Below are positions 41,292-49,602 of a DNA stretch of 64,000 nt, piece by piece; the stretch's first letter is position 1; every line of letters begins with the position of its first letter. The notes beneath the pieces are model-generated. The model was not told the origin of the DNA, did not search any database, and was given only the letters and a program-made list of their open reading frames with translations. This DNA is from Chryseobacterium sediminis (lineage in GTDB: Bacteria; Bacteroidota; Bacteroidia; Flavobacteriales; Weeksellaceae). The stretch spans positions 930,001 through 994,000 of the forward strand of contig NZ_VUNZ01000001.1 of NCBI RefSeq assembly GCF_008386505.1. Direction: 5' to 3'. The position numbers and the translations under genes are program-made.

Positions 41292-42338
41292 ATGGCACAG
41301 AAACAACTGACACAAAAGGAAAAAAGAATTAACAAGTCCATTACTCTACTGGCCTGGATCCTGATTATCAGCGGAATTACAGGTATGGTCAGTTTTTATC
41401 TTTTTTCAAGAAAGAATGTCACTACCAACGATGCACAGATCGAACAATATATTACACCTGTATCCAGCAAGGTTTCGGGGTTTATCAAAAAGATAAAATT
41501 TAATGAAAACCAGTTTGTTCATAAAGGGGATACTTTAATTATCATAGACAACAGAGAGTTTGTGAATCAGGTACAGATGGCAGAAGCCAATCTCAATGCC
41601 AATACAGCTACCATCAGCACTATTGAAAGCGGTGTCAATACCAAAGAAAGTGATACCAAGATCATTGATGCTAAAATTGCTTCTGCAAGAATTGATATCT
41701 GGAGAACGGAACAGGATTATAAAAGATATAAAAACTTACTGGCCGAAGATGCCGCTACCGAGCAGGAATTTGAGAATGTAAAGGCTTCATACGAACAGTC
41801 AAAAGCCAATCTTCTGGCACTGGAACAGCAAAAAAATGCAGTAAGAGCCGGAGCCAGTGAACAACAGACAAAAGTTGCACCCGTTAAAAGCCAAATTCAG
41901 CAGAGTTCCGCAAGTCTGAGTAATGCTAAACTTTATCTTTCTTATACTGTAATTACCGCTCCTTATGACGGCTGGGTGGGGAAAAAGACTATTCAGGAAG
42001 GGCAATTGATTAAGGAAGGTCAGGCTTTGATACAGATGGTCAGCAAAGAAAAATGGATCATTGCCAATTACAAAGAAACACAGCTTGGACAGATTGATCA
42101 GAATCAGGAAGTCATCATTACCGCAGATGCGTATCCCGATGTGGAATTTAAAGGAAAAATTCTTTCCGTTTCTCCAGCTTCAGGATCTCAGTTTTCTTTG
42201 GTAAAACCGGATAACGCAACCGGAAACTTTGTGAAAATTGAACAGAGATTTCCTGTGAAAATTATTCTTGACAATAATAAAGACAATGAAAAACTACTTT
42301 CCGGAATGAATGTTCTGGTGAGTGCGAAGAAGATATGA
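41292..42338 (+). CDS. HlyD/EmrA-type membrane fusion protein
   Basis: A 348-residue protein. One N-terminal membrane helix at about 17-37 (ITLLAWILIISGITGMVSFY) is followed by a lipoyl-like half (TNDAQIEQYITPVSSKVSGF), a coiled-coil hairpin at about 95-200, the second lipoyl half (TVITAPYDGWVGKKTIQEGQ) and beta barrel. The TNDA motif and length are typical of EmrA. It bridges the inner-membrane MFS transporter and the TolC-type channel. Confidence 0.93.
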   Translation: MAQKQLTQKEKRINKSITLLAWILIISGITGMVSFYLFSRKNVTTNDAQIEQYITPVSSKVSGFIKKIKFNENQFVHKGDTLIIIDNREFVNQVQMAEANLNANTATISTIESGVNTKESDTKIIDAKIASARIDIWRTEQDYKRYKNLLAEDAATEQEFENVKASYEQSKANLLALEQQKNAVRAGASEQQTKVAPVKSQIQQSSASLSNAKLYLSYTVITAPYDGWVGKKTIQEGQLIKEGQALIQMVSKEKWIIANYKETQLGQIDQNQEVIITADAYPDVEFKGKILSVSPASGSQFSLVKPDNATGNFVKIEQRFPVKIILDNNKDNEKLLSGMNVLVSAKKI

Positions 42339-42360
42339 GTTTGAGTGTGGAAGGGTTTTA

Positions 42361-42428
42361 GAGTATTAGAGTATTAGAGTATTAGAGTATTAGAGTATTA
42401 GAGTATTAGAGTATTAGAGTATTAGAGT
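42361..42428. repeat. 8-bp tandem repeat, eight perfect copies
   Basis: The unit GAGTATTA is repeated eight times without error (42361-42424), followed by a partial GAGT. It is preceded by related degenerate words (GAGTTTGAGTGTGG). It may change length by slippage. Confidence 0.9.
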
Positions 42429-42483
42429 GCTAAATTACTTCCAATCAATACATTTCAGACTTTACAATTAAATTATTTTTTTA

Positions 42484-42585
42484 GCGAAAAGACAAGACTG
42501 CAAAATAGCGAATCTGCAAATTTTTTCTTAAGCATATTTGCCATTTTACCTTTTACTTTTACACCTTGCTCTTTTGTCTTTTCGC
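42484..42585. repeat. Inverted repeat with 12-bp arms
   Basis: Arms GCGAAAAGACAA and TTGTCTTTTCGC are perfect reverse complements, with 78 bases between them. It is non-coding. Confidence 0.5.
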
Positions 42586-42657
42586 ATTTTTAAACTCAGG
42601 CTGTAAATTTACTTACCTGCCTTTTCAGCATTCTTCATTTAATGCTTTCAAAAAATT

Positions 42658-44220
42658 ATGCAACACAATACAGTTTATCATAAATGGGTACCACAATGGC
42701 TGAAACTGCCTCTTCTTATACTGGCATTGTTTCCCCACCTGATGTTGTTGTCGCTTTTACATTCAAACAGCGCCTTCACATCTTCTTTTATGGATGTTGA
42801 TTCAGATGACATTCAGTATTTAATGATTTTGATGTATGGGACATTTGTGGTTACCCTTTTAGTTTTACAGCGGTTTATGGCCTATTTCAGTGTCAAATAT
42901 TATGTACTGCTGATGGCATCTGTTTCTGTTATTATTCTTTACATTTTATCGGTAACTCACGATTATCATGTTATTTTGGTGATTCGGTTCTTAGAAGGGA
43001 TTTTCGGGCTGCTGGAAGGGGCTATTTTCCTTCCTTTAATTATTGCTGAATTAAAAACAAAACACGCCAAAGTCTTAGCTTATCTCTTCATGTATACTAT
43101 TATGCTCACCGGAGGTACCATAACCACTTCCCTGTTGAAATCAAGCATCGAGAATTACGATTTTCAGCATATGATCCTGATGATGGTCTATTTTCATGTA
43201 TTTGTATTGATTATCGGTATTGCATTATTCAACAGAAACAGATTCTTTCCTAAGAAACCTTTGTATCAATTGGATATTACCAGCTGGTTTTTACTTTGGG
43301 TATGTCTGCAGGCTGGCGGCTATGCCATTATTTATGGTAAAAGACTGATGTGGTTTGAATCTGATACCATTATCATGTGTCTGTTTATATTCCTGCTTTC
43401 GGGGGGATTATTTATGCTTAAACAAAGAAATTCCAAAAGACCATTATTTCATTTTGAAGTTTTCAGTTCAAAAAATGTGATTGCCGGAATGATTCTGTTC
43501 TTCATTTTTTACCTGATCCGCTCCGGACTGAATAATGTATACAGCATCATGGCAACCGTATGGAAATGGCCTTGGGATTATATTGTAAACATCCAGTACT
43601 GGAATGTTGCAGGAACTCTTCTGGGCATATTATTATCAGGGATTTGTCTGGTTCGGGGAGTTTCTTCAAGAATTGTTTTCTTTACCGGATTTCTGCTACT
43701 TGCGATAGACTGTGCGTGGTTTACGTATACTTTTTATCCGGACACTACCCTTTCTACGATTTGTCCGCCATTATTTCTACAAGGTGTAGCCCAGGGATTA
43801 TTATTTACACCGCTTGTTTTCTTTTTGATTTCAGCAACTCCGGAAGAATATGTCGCCAATGCTACAGCTTTAGGAACAACAACACGTTTCTGGACAACAG
43901 CTATCGGCTATGCTCTAATGCAAAATCTCATGTTATTTTTAACATTAAAACATTCTGATACAATTAGTTCAAACTTTACAGACACCAATCCCATTTTTTA
44001 CAGCCAATGGAATCAGCTTTTCGGAAGTACTATTTCCAGACTACCGGTAAATGATTCTCTTTCTGTTACAGCAGGGGCTTTTAAGGCTAAAATTATAGCG
44101 CAATCCATCCTTCTTTCCAATATGGAAATTTTTACCGGACTTTTCTGGCTCGCATTCATTACTGCGATTTGTTTGTTGATTTATCACCCAGTAAAAATAG
44201 CAGTGCGAAATATTATGTAA
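42658..44220 (+). CDS. MFS efflux transporter (EmrB-like, about 14 helices)
   Basis: A 520-residue protein with about fourteen hydrophobic segments. It starts HKWVPQWLKLPLLILALFPH and has a conserved RFLEGIFGLLEGAIF motif in helix 4-5, in the position of motif C/D of drug-proton antiporters, and a long loop with an N/T/S-rich part at about 450-470. With the TolC and HlyD genes it makes a complete tripartite export system; the substrate is unknown. It is separated from them by a 319-bp repeat-bearing spacer, which is unusual for this gene set. Confidence 0.85.
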   Translation: MQHNTVYHKWVPQWLKLPLLILALFPHLMLLSLLHSNSAFTSSFMDVDSDDIQYLMILMYGTFVVTLLVLQRFMAYFSVKYYVLLMASVSVIILYILSVTHDYHVILVIRFLEGIFGLLEGAIFLPLIIAELKTKHAKVLAYLFMYTIMLTGGTITTSLLKSSIENYDFQHMILMMVYFHVFVLIIGIALFNRNRFFPKKPLYQLDITSWFLLWVCLQAGGYAIIYGKRLMWFESDTIIMCLFIFLLSGGLFMLKQRNSKRPLFHFEVFSSKNVIAGMILFFIFYLIRSGLNNVYSIMATVWKWPWDYIVNIQYWNVAGTLLGILLSGICLVRGVSSRIVFFTGFLLLAIDCAWFTYTFYPDTTLSTICPPLFLQGVAQGLLFTPLVFFLISATPEEYVANATALGTTTRFWTTAIGYALMQNLMLFLTLKHSDTISSNFTDTNPIFYSQWNQLFGSTISRLPVNDSLSVTAGAFKAKIIAQSILLSNMEIFTGLFWLAFITAICLLIYHPVKIAVRNIM

Positions 44221-44275
44221 AGAAGCTTGATTTTATAAGCTATCAAATAACAGACAGACTCGGATAATACGGTTT

Positions 44276-44541
44276 CTTAAACACTAGGAATACGCAAAAA
44301 GTATAAAATGATATGAATATTTTTCGCTTGCAAAGGTATTTCATTCAGCTATGTACACGATGAATGAACTTTGCTAAGTAACAACGCCTTTGCGAACATA
44401 ATTTTTCATTTTTTAGTCAGATCCTTTGCGAACTCTGCGTTAAATTCAAATTAAATAATCTCTAAAGTCTCTTTAATTTAAGCTAATCATGCTAAATTCT
44501 TATTAAATTATCAGTATTTCTCAAAAACCAAAAGAAACTTG
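44276..44541. repeat. 266-bp tandem duplication, copy 1
   Basis: Begins CTTAAACACTAGGAATACGC. It differs from copy 2 at six positions by my reading, all transitions. It contains CCTTTGCGAACTCTGCGTTAA and two GCAAAGG/CCTTTGCG words in opposite orientation. No coding frame. Confidence 0.85.
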
Positions 44542-44807
44542 CTTAAACGCTAGGAATACGCAAAGAGTATAAAATGATATGAATATTTTTCGCTCGCAAA
44601 GGTATTTCATTTAGCTATGTACACGATGAATGAACTTTGCTAAGTAACAACGCCTTTGCGAACATAATTTTTCATTTTTTAGTCAGATCCTTTGTGAACT
44701 CTGCGTTAAATTCAAATTAAATAATCTCTAAAGTCTCTTTAATTTAAGCTAATCATGCTAAATTCTTATTAAATTATCAGTATTTCTCAAAAACTAAAAG
44801 AAACTTG
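44542..44807. repeat. 266-bp tandem duplication, copy 2
   Basis: Directly adjoins copy 1 with no spacer. Begins CTTAAACGCTAGGAATACGC. Its end (AAACTAAAAGAAACTTG) matches the end of copy 1 with one change. Confidence 0.85.
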
Positions 44808-44870
44808 CTGTTTTCAAACTCTCAAATTCAATCTCCCTTGCTCTCCCCACTTTGGCCGGTTTATTGTTCG

Positions 44871-44878
44871 TATTTTTG
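44871..44878 (+). promoter_or_regulatory. -7 promoter box of the aldehyde dehydrogenase gene
   Basis: TATTTTTG on the plus strand, 46 bases from the ATG; a TTG lies 16 bases further up. Confidence 0.4.
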
Positions 44879-44924
44879 CTAGCAATATTGCACAGATCAA
44901 TACGTTTAATACAAAAGCTTACCA

Positions 44925-46286
44925 ATGGAAATTGAAAGAATTTTACTGAGCCAAAGGGATTTTTTTACAACACAGCAAACTAAAAGTCTTGCCTTTCGGA
45001 AAATGTATCTCGAAAAGCTTAAAAGCCTTATTATTTCTAATGAGAACATGCTGTATGAAGCGATTAACAAAGATTTTGGGAAATCAAAATTTGATACTTT
45101 TACGACAGAGCTATCCTTCATTCTGAATGATATTGATTATTACATCAAGAATTTAAAATCTCTTTCAAAACCTAAAAAAGTAAGCACCAATCTTGTCAAC
45201 CAGCTTGGAAACAGTAAAGTGTATGCAGATCCGCTTGGCTGCATACTGGTAATCGGGGCCTGGAATTATCCTTACCAACTATCACTTTCTCCCCTTATTG
45301 CTGCAATAGCTGCTGGAAACTGCTGTATTCTTAAGCCCAGTGAAATAGCTGAAAATACAATGAAAGCAATGGCATCCATCATCAATGAAAATTTTCCATC
45401 CGACTATCTGTATGTGTACGAAGGCGGTATTGAAGAAACTACAGCTCTTTTAAGATTAAAATTTGATAAAATATTTTTTACCGGAAGCACAAAGGTTGGA
45501 AAGATTGTTTACAAAGCGGCGGCAGAATATCTTACCCCCGTAACACTGGAACTGGGCGGAAAATCTCCGGCTATCATAACCAAAAATGCCAATCTTGAAA
45601 TAGCGGCCAAAAGAATTGTATGGGGAAAGTTCCTCAATGCCGGACAAACCTGTGTAGCCCCCGATTATCTGTTGGTAGAAGAAACCATTCAGGAGCAGTT
45701 TTTGGAAATGCTCAGGAAATACATCAAAGAATTTCAATACGGGCCGGATTCTGAACAGTACACAAGAATTATCAACCAAAGAAATTTTCAACGCCTTGTA
45801 CACCTTATTGATAAAGAAAAAATCTATTCCGGAGGAAATTGTATTGAAGAAAAACTATACATTGAGCCTACCATTCTGAACCATATAAACTGGAATGACG
45901 AAATTATGCAGGAAGAAATTTTCGGTCCTCTTCTGCCTGTCATCAGTTTTCAGAGTTATAACGCCGCTCTCAACTCTATTTTAGAACTTGAAAAACCGCT
46001 TGCGGCTTATCTTTTCACCAATGATTCAGAAGAAAAAAAGAACTTTACCCGAAAACTATCTTTTGGAGGTGGCTGCATTAATGATACAGTGATGCATTTG
46101 AGTAATGATCATCTGCCTTTTGGAGGTGTTGGAAATTCGGGAATAGGAAATTATCATGGAAAATATGGTTTTGAAAGCTTCTCGCATCAAAAAGCGGTTC
46201 TTGAAAAAACCACCTGGGGTGAACCTAATATCAAGTATCCGCCCTATTCTGAGAAAAAATTAAGCTGGATCAAAAAATTAATGTAA
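44925..46286 (+). CDS. Aldehyde dehydrogenase (class 3-like)
   Basis: A 453-residue protein. The NAD site is in VIGAWNYPYQLSLSPLIAAI and FTGSTKVGKIVYKAAAEYLT; the catalytic Glu lies in TLELGGKSPAI at about 209 and the catalytic Cys in LNAGQTCVAPDY at about 243. The C-terminal PFGGVGNSGIGNYHGKYGFE is the class 3 signature. It oxidises aldehydes, possibly of fatty or aromatic type. The length is shorter than class 1/2, as is normal for this group. It is transcribed towards the convergent thioredoxin-like gene. Confidence 0.94.
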   Translation: MEIERILLSQRDFFTTQQTKSLAFRKMYLEKLKSLIISNENMLYEAINKDFGKSKFDTFTTELSFILNDIDYYIKNLKSLSKPKKVSTNLVNQLGNSKVYADPLGCILVIGAWNYPYQLSLSPLIAAIAAGNCCILKPSEIAENTMKAMASIINENFPSDYLYVYEGGIEETTALLRLKFDKIFFTGSTKVGKIVYKAAAEYLTPVTLELGGKSPAIITKNANLEIAAKRIVWGKFLNAGQTCVAPDYLLVEETIQEQFLEMLRKYIKEFQYGPDSEQYTRIINQRNFQRLVHLIDKEKIYSGGNCIEEKLYIEPTILNHINWNDEIMQEEIFGPLLPVISFQSYNAALNSILELEKPLAAYLFTNDSEEKKNFTRKLSFGGGCINDTVMHLSNDHLPFGGVGNSGIGNYHGKYGFESFSHQKAVLEKTTWGEPNIKYPPYSEKKLSWIKKLM

Positions 46287-46302
46287 TCCTACTCATAGAA
46301 AT

Positions 46303-46331
46303 AAAAAACTGCCTCATTTCTGAAGCAGTTT
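46303..46331. terminator. Bidirectional terminator between ALDH and the thioredoxin-like gene
   Basis: AAAAACTGC and GCAGTTTTTT with TCA/TGA inside. T tracts on both strands. Confidence 0.7.
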
Positions 46332-46339
46332 TTTCAATT

Positions 46340-46912
46340 TTATCCCTTTTTAGGAGCCCAGGTAGTAAAGAATTCTTTTACTTTCTCTTTACTGTACCCT
46401 TTTCCTTCTTCTAAAACATCACTTTGCTGAACCTTGATCATTTTACCATCTTTATCTAAAATAATAAAAACCGGATAACCAAATTTCTCACCCGGATTCC
46501 CGTACTGGGCAAAAACCTTTTCATTCTTATTGTCCGGAGAAAAATTCAGGTGGTAGTAGACATAGTTTTTATCCACTATTTCCTTCAGTTCAGGTGTAGT
46601 CTGTACATAATTATTAAAACGAAGACACCAGATACACCAGTTTCCACCAGCCTGGATCATTACATTCTTACCTTCTTTCTTAGCCTGAGCGACTAATTTT
46701 TTAATATCAGCCTCCGCATCCGCTTTTGGATCATAAGGCTTAGGAAGCTTGGCTTTTTCTTCAGCTGCTTTTTTCTTTGCTTCTAACTCTTTCTGCTCAG
46801 TAGACACTATAAGAGCTGTTTTTTGCTTTCCATTATCTGGGGAGTTCTTCACTTCCTGTGAAAAAGCAAATGCACTTAATCCAAGAGAAGCGAAAATTAT
46901 CAATTTTTTCAT
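46340..46912 (-). CDS. Exported thioredoxin-like protein
   Basis: A 190-residue protein. The signal peptide is MKKLIIFASLGLSAFAFSQ, then a charged linker with ELEAKKKAAEEKAKLPKPYD, then a thioredoxin fold with the active site WCIWC at about residue 93 and the cis-Pro in GYPVFIILDKDGK at about 146. The spacing and fused YHLNFSPDNKNEKV stretch suggest a DUF255/thiol-disulfide type of periplasmic protein. The CxxC is intact, so it should reduce or isomerise disulfides in the periplasm. Promoter box TATTTTTG at 46948-46955. Confidence 0.88.
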   Translation of the reverse strand: MKKLIIFASLGLSAFAFSQEVKNSPDNGKQKTALIVSTEQKELEAKKKAAEEKAKLPKPYDPKADAEADIKKLVAQAKKEGKNVMIQAGGNWCIWCLRFNNYVQTTPELKEIVDKNYVYYHLNFSPDNKNEKVFAQYGNPGEKFGYPVFIILDKDGKMIKVQQSDVLEEGKGYSKEKVKEFFTTWAPKKG

Positions 46913-46947
46913 AATATAAAAGTAAAAAAATAATACATATCCCTCTG

Positions 46948-46955
46948 CAAAAATA
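46948..46955 (-). promoter_or_regulatory. -7 promoter box of the thioredoxin-like gene
   Basis: TATTTTTG on the minus strand, 35 bases from the ATG. It is divergent with the box at 46977-46984. Confidence 0.45.
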
Positions 46956-46976
46956 GAACCATAATTTTATTATCAC

Positions 46977-46984
46977 TAAATTTG
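46977..46984 (+). promoter_or_regulatory. -7 promoter box of the acyltransferase gene
   Basis: TAAATTTG on the plus strand, eight bases upstream of the acyltransferase ATG; leader would be very short. Confidence 0.4.
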
Positions 46985-46992
46985 CGTGTTTT

Positions 46993-47877
46993 ATGAATTT
47001 TCTAATCAAAATATTAAATCTGATCTCCAGGCTTCCGCTTAAAATATTATATATTTTTTCGGACGTTATCTTTTTCCTGAATTATTATCTGGTAGGATAC
47101 AGAAAAGAGGTAATTACCCAAAATCTGAAAAATTCTTTTCCTGACAAATCGGAAGAAGAAATTAAAGAGATCCGCAAAAAATTCTACCTTAATTTTTCGG
47201 ATTACCTGGTAGAAACTATCAAATCTTTCAGTATTTCTGAAACAGAAGCCAGAGTGAGAATGCAGCATATCAATCAGGAGCTGTTTCATGAGGCCAAAGC
47301 AGAAGGGAAAAATATTATTTTACTGGCAGGACATGTCTTCAACTGGGAATGGATCAATGCACTGGCAAAAATCATCCCGCAGGCTCACTGCCATCCCGTA
47401 TACAGAAAAGTAAACAATGATTTTTGGGAAAATCAGATGAAAAAGGTCCGAAATAAATTCGGGAATGAAGCACTGGAAGCCAATGAAGTAATTCTGAATA
47501 TCTTCAGATCTAAAAATAACGGGGATTCTGCTTATATGTTTGTAGCTGATCAAACCCCTCACCATGCTCATGTCACTTACGGATTAGAATTTTTGAATCA
47601 GCGTACTCCTGCTTTCATAGGCTACGACAGACTTGCCACAAGAATGGATCTTGTTTTCATCTATTGTGAGATGAAAAAGGTAAAGCGTGGTTATTATCAG
47701 GTAAATTATCACAGAATCTACCCTGATGGTGAAAAGTTTACTGAAAATGAAGTGGTGAGAAAGTTTCATAAATTATTGGAAAACACATTACACAAATATC
47801 CGGACAACTACCTTTGGTCACACAGAAAATGGAAATATCAGGATTCCATCAAAAACTTTGATTCCGAAAAAAAATAG
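46993..47877 (+). CDS. Lysophospholipid/lipid A acyltransferase (LpxL-like)
   Basis: A 294-residue protein. An N-terminal membrane helix (about 10-32) is followed by the catalytic H-x4-E motif in LAGHVFNWEWINAL at about 113-126, and AYMFVADQTPHH at about 178-189 and RATRMDLVFIYCEMKK later, as in the LpxL/HtrB family. It should add an acyl chain to lipid A or a related lipid at the inner membrane. It lies six bases upstream of the glycosyltransferase gene. Confidence 0.9.
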   Translation: MNFLIKILNLISRLPLKILYIFSDVIFFLNYYLVGYRKEVITQNLKNSFPDKSEEEIKEIRKKFYLNFSDYLVETIKSFSISETEARVRMQHINQELFHEAKAEGKNIILLAGHVFNWEWINALAKIIPQAHCHPVYRKVNNDFWENQMKKVRNKFGNEALEANEVILNIFRSKNNGDSAYMFVADQTPHHAHVTYGLEFLNQRTPAFIGYDRLATRMDLVFIYCEMKKVKRGYYQVNYHRIYPDGEKFTENEVVRKFHKLLENTLHKYPDNYLWSHRKWKYQDSIKNFDSEKK

Positions 47878-47883
47878 ATTGAC

Positions 47884-48861
47884 ATGCAGAAAAAACTGGC
47901 AGTTGCCATCTTAAACTGGAACGGCAGAAATTGGCTTGAAAAATTTCTTCCGGGTGTGGTTCAATTCTCTCAGAATGCAGATATTTTTGTTATTGACAAT
48001 CTTTCTACTGATGATTCCATTGAGTTTCTACAAAAGAATTTCCCTACAGTAAGCATTATTAGAAACGATAAGAACTATGGGTTTGCAGGAGGCTATAATG
48101 AAGGATTGAAAGCTATCCCAAATGAATATTACTGCCTTCTCAATTCTGATGTGGAAGTTACCGAAAACTGGATAGAACCTGCTTTGGAATTATTGGAAAA
48201 AGATCTTTCCATTTCAGCGGTACAGCCTAAAATTTTATCATATCATAATAGAAACTATTTTGAGTTTGCAGGAGCAGCAGGCGGATTGATAGATAATCTT
48301 GGGTATCCTTATTGCCGAGGAAGGGTTTTTGATGATCTGGAAGAGGACAAAGGCCAGTATAATGATGAAACAGAGATTTTCTGGGCATCAGGATGCTGTT
48401 TTTTCATCCGTTCAAAAGATTTTTGGGAGCAGAATGGTTTTGATGCTAGATTTTTTGCGCACCAGGAAGAAATCGACCTTTGCTGGAGACTTATTAATTC
48501 CGGGAAAAAGATTTATTATACAGGAAAGGCCAGCGTATATCATGTAGGCGGCGGAACACTTAATAAACAAAGTGCTACAAAGACTTTTTTAAACATTAGG
48601 AATAACCTTTCTATGATGCTTAAGAACCTTCCCTTTCCTCAGTTGATCTGGCTGATATTTTTCAGATTATGTCTGGATGGTATTGCGGGGATTTATTTCG
48701 GATTCAAGCATGGTTTTCCACACCTTTGGGCTGTTGTAAGGGCTCATTTTGGATTTTATGGACAACTTCCGGGAACATGGAAACTTCGTCAGAAACACCA
48801 AAAGAATGACTTCTACCAATCAAAATGGTTGATTTTTAGACATTTTTTAGGAGGAAGGTAG
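47884..48861 (+). CDS. Glycosyltransferase family 2
   Basis: A 325-residue protein. The GT2 opening is ILNWNGRNWLEKFLPGVV, the nucleotide-sugar Asp lies in VIDNLSTDDS at about 38-47, the DxD equivalent in LLNSDVEVTENW at about 87-98, and the ED-type acceptor motif in HQEEIDLCWRL at about 194-204. Membrane-associated segments are near the C-terminus (IWLIFFRLCLDGIAGIYFGF). It is probably co-transcribed with the acyltransferase and acts in LPS or other surface glycan synthesis; the sugar is unknown. Confidence 0.92.
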   Translation: MQKKLAVAILNWNGRNWLEKFLPGVVQFSQNADIFVIDNLSTDDSIEFLQKNFPTVSIIRNDKNYGFAGGYNEGLKAIPNEYYCLLNSDVEVTENWIEPALELLEKDLSISAVQPKILSYHNRNYFEFAGAAGGLIDNLGYPYCRGRVFDDLEEDKGQYNDETEIFWASGCCFFIRSKDFWEQNGFDARFFAHQEEIDLCWRLINSGKKIYYTGKASVYHVGGGTLNKQSATKTFLNIRNNLSMMLKNLPFPQLIWLIFFRLCLDGIAGIYFGFKHGFPHLWAVVRAHFGFYGQLPGTWKLRQKHQKNDFYQSKWLIFRHFLGGR

Positions 48862-48990
48862 CAGGTCGCAGATAATAGGTTGCAGGGATTTGCAGGGATT
48901 AGGGAAAACCAGCCTTTCTTTTCTTAAGCTTTAAACCTGAAACATTAAATTTAAAAAACTAGTAACTAGAGAACCAGCAACTAATTTAAC
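48862..48990. repeat. Degenerate repeat-rich spacer
   Basis: It holds GGTAGCAGGTCGCAG, TAGGTTGCAGGGATT with a second GCAGGGATTAGGG, and ACTAGTAACTAGAGAACC. The left words resemble 9100-9130 and the right ones the reverse complement of the atpA-atpG element. Confidence 0.35.
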
Positions 48991-48999
48991 TACAAAACA

Positions 49000-49554
49000 A
49001 TGGATTTCTGTGCAATAGATTTTGAAACCGCCACTCACGAGAAAAGTTCAGCTTGTGAAATGGGGATTTGTGTGGTACAGGATTCTAAAATTGTTGAAAC
49101 TAAGACCTGGCTGATCAAACCTCCAAGTTTTCCTTATTTTAATAAATTCAATATTGCGGTGCATGGGATTCAGCCGGAAGATGTAAAAGACGCACCTACT
49201 TTTGATGAAATATGGTATGAGGCTCAGGATATGATGTACGGAAGCCTTATGATTGCTCATAATGCAGGATTTGATGCTTCAGTTTTAAGAGGATGTTTAC
49301 AGCATTATGGGATGTTTACTCCCCAGATCAATTATCTGTGCAGCATACAGCTTGCAAAAAAATCATGGAACTACCTTCCAAAATATGGTTTGAAACCATT
49401 GGCAGAATATCATAAAATTGATTTCACCCACCACCGAGCAGGGGCGGATGCTGAAGTATGTGCAAAAATCTCCCTACTGGCTTTTGAGAAACTGTTTCTC
49501 ACCAGTAATGATGAAGTAAATGAATATTTGAAAGCGAAAATCAAAAGGCTTTAA
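49000..49554 (+). CDS. 3'-5' exonuclease, DnaQ/epsilon-like (DEDDh)
   Basis: A 184-residue protein. Exo I is DFCAIDFETATHEKS at about 2-16 (Asp and Glu), Exo II LMIAHNAGFDASVLRG at about 83-98 (Asp), Exo III HHRAGADAEVC at about 146-156 (His and Asp). All catalytic residues of the DEDDh group are present. It could be the proofreading subunit of DNA polymerase III or an independent exonuclease; no polymerase gene is near. Confidence 0.9.
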   Translation: MDFCAIDFETATHEKSSACEMGICVVQDSKIVETKTWLIKPPSFPYFNKFNIAVHGIQPEDVKDAPTFDEIWYEAQDMMYGSLMIAHNAGFDASVLRGCLQHYGMFTPQINYLCSIQLAKKSWNYLPKYGLKPLAEYHKIDFTHHRAGADAEVCAKISLLAFEKLFLTSNDEVNEYLKAKIKRL

Positions 49555-49602
49555 CAGGACAGATTATTGAACCCGGGCTCTTATTCTGCAATCCATAAAT
49601 CA

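Larger units (their letters stand above)
42339..42657. other. 319-bp repeat-bearing spacer between the HlyD and MFS genes
   Basis: The spacer holds an 8-bp microsatellite (42361-42424) and a separate inverted repeat with 12-bp perfect arms, GCGAAAAGACAA at 42484-42495 and TTGTCTTTTCGC at 42574-42585. No gene is seen in it. Whether the MFS gene is read from the upstream promoter or from its own is unclear. Confidence 0.6.
44221..44924. other. 704-bp non-coding region with a tandem duplication
   Basis: Two copies of a 266-bp unit fill most of it (44276-44541 and 44542-44807). The rest contains the aldehyde dehydrogenase promoter box at 44871-44878. No frame longer than a few dozen codons is supported. 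Confidence 0.7.

Noticed and set aside
42658..44220. The MFS protein as a drug exporter of known substrate.
   Set aside because: The tripartite set is clear, but no motif gives the substrate, so no named function was given.
44276..44807. The tandem duplication as a CRISPR or toxin-antitoxin locus.
   Set aside because: Only two units, no spacers, no coding frame and no cas or toxin gene nearby.
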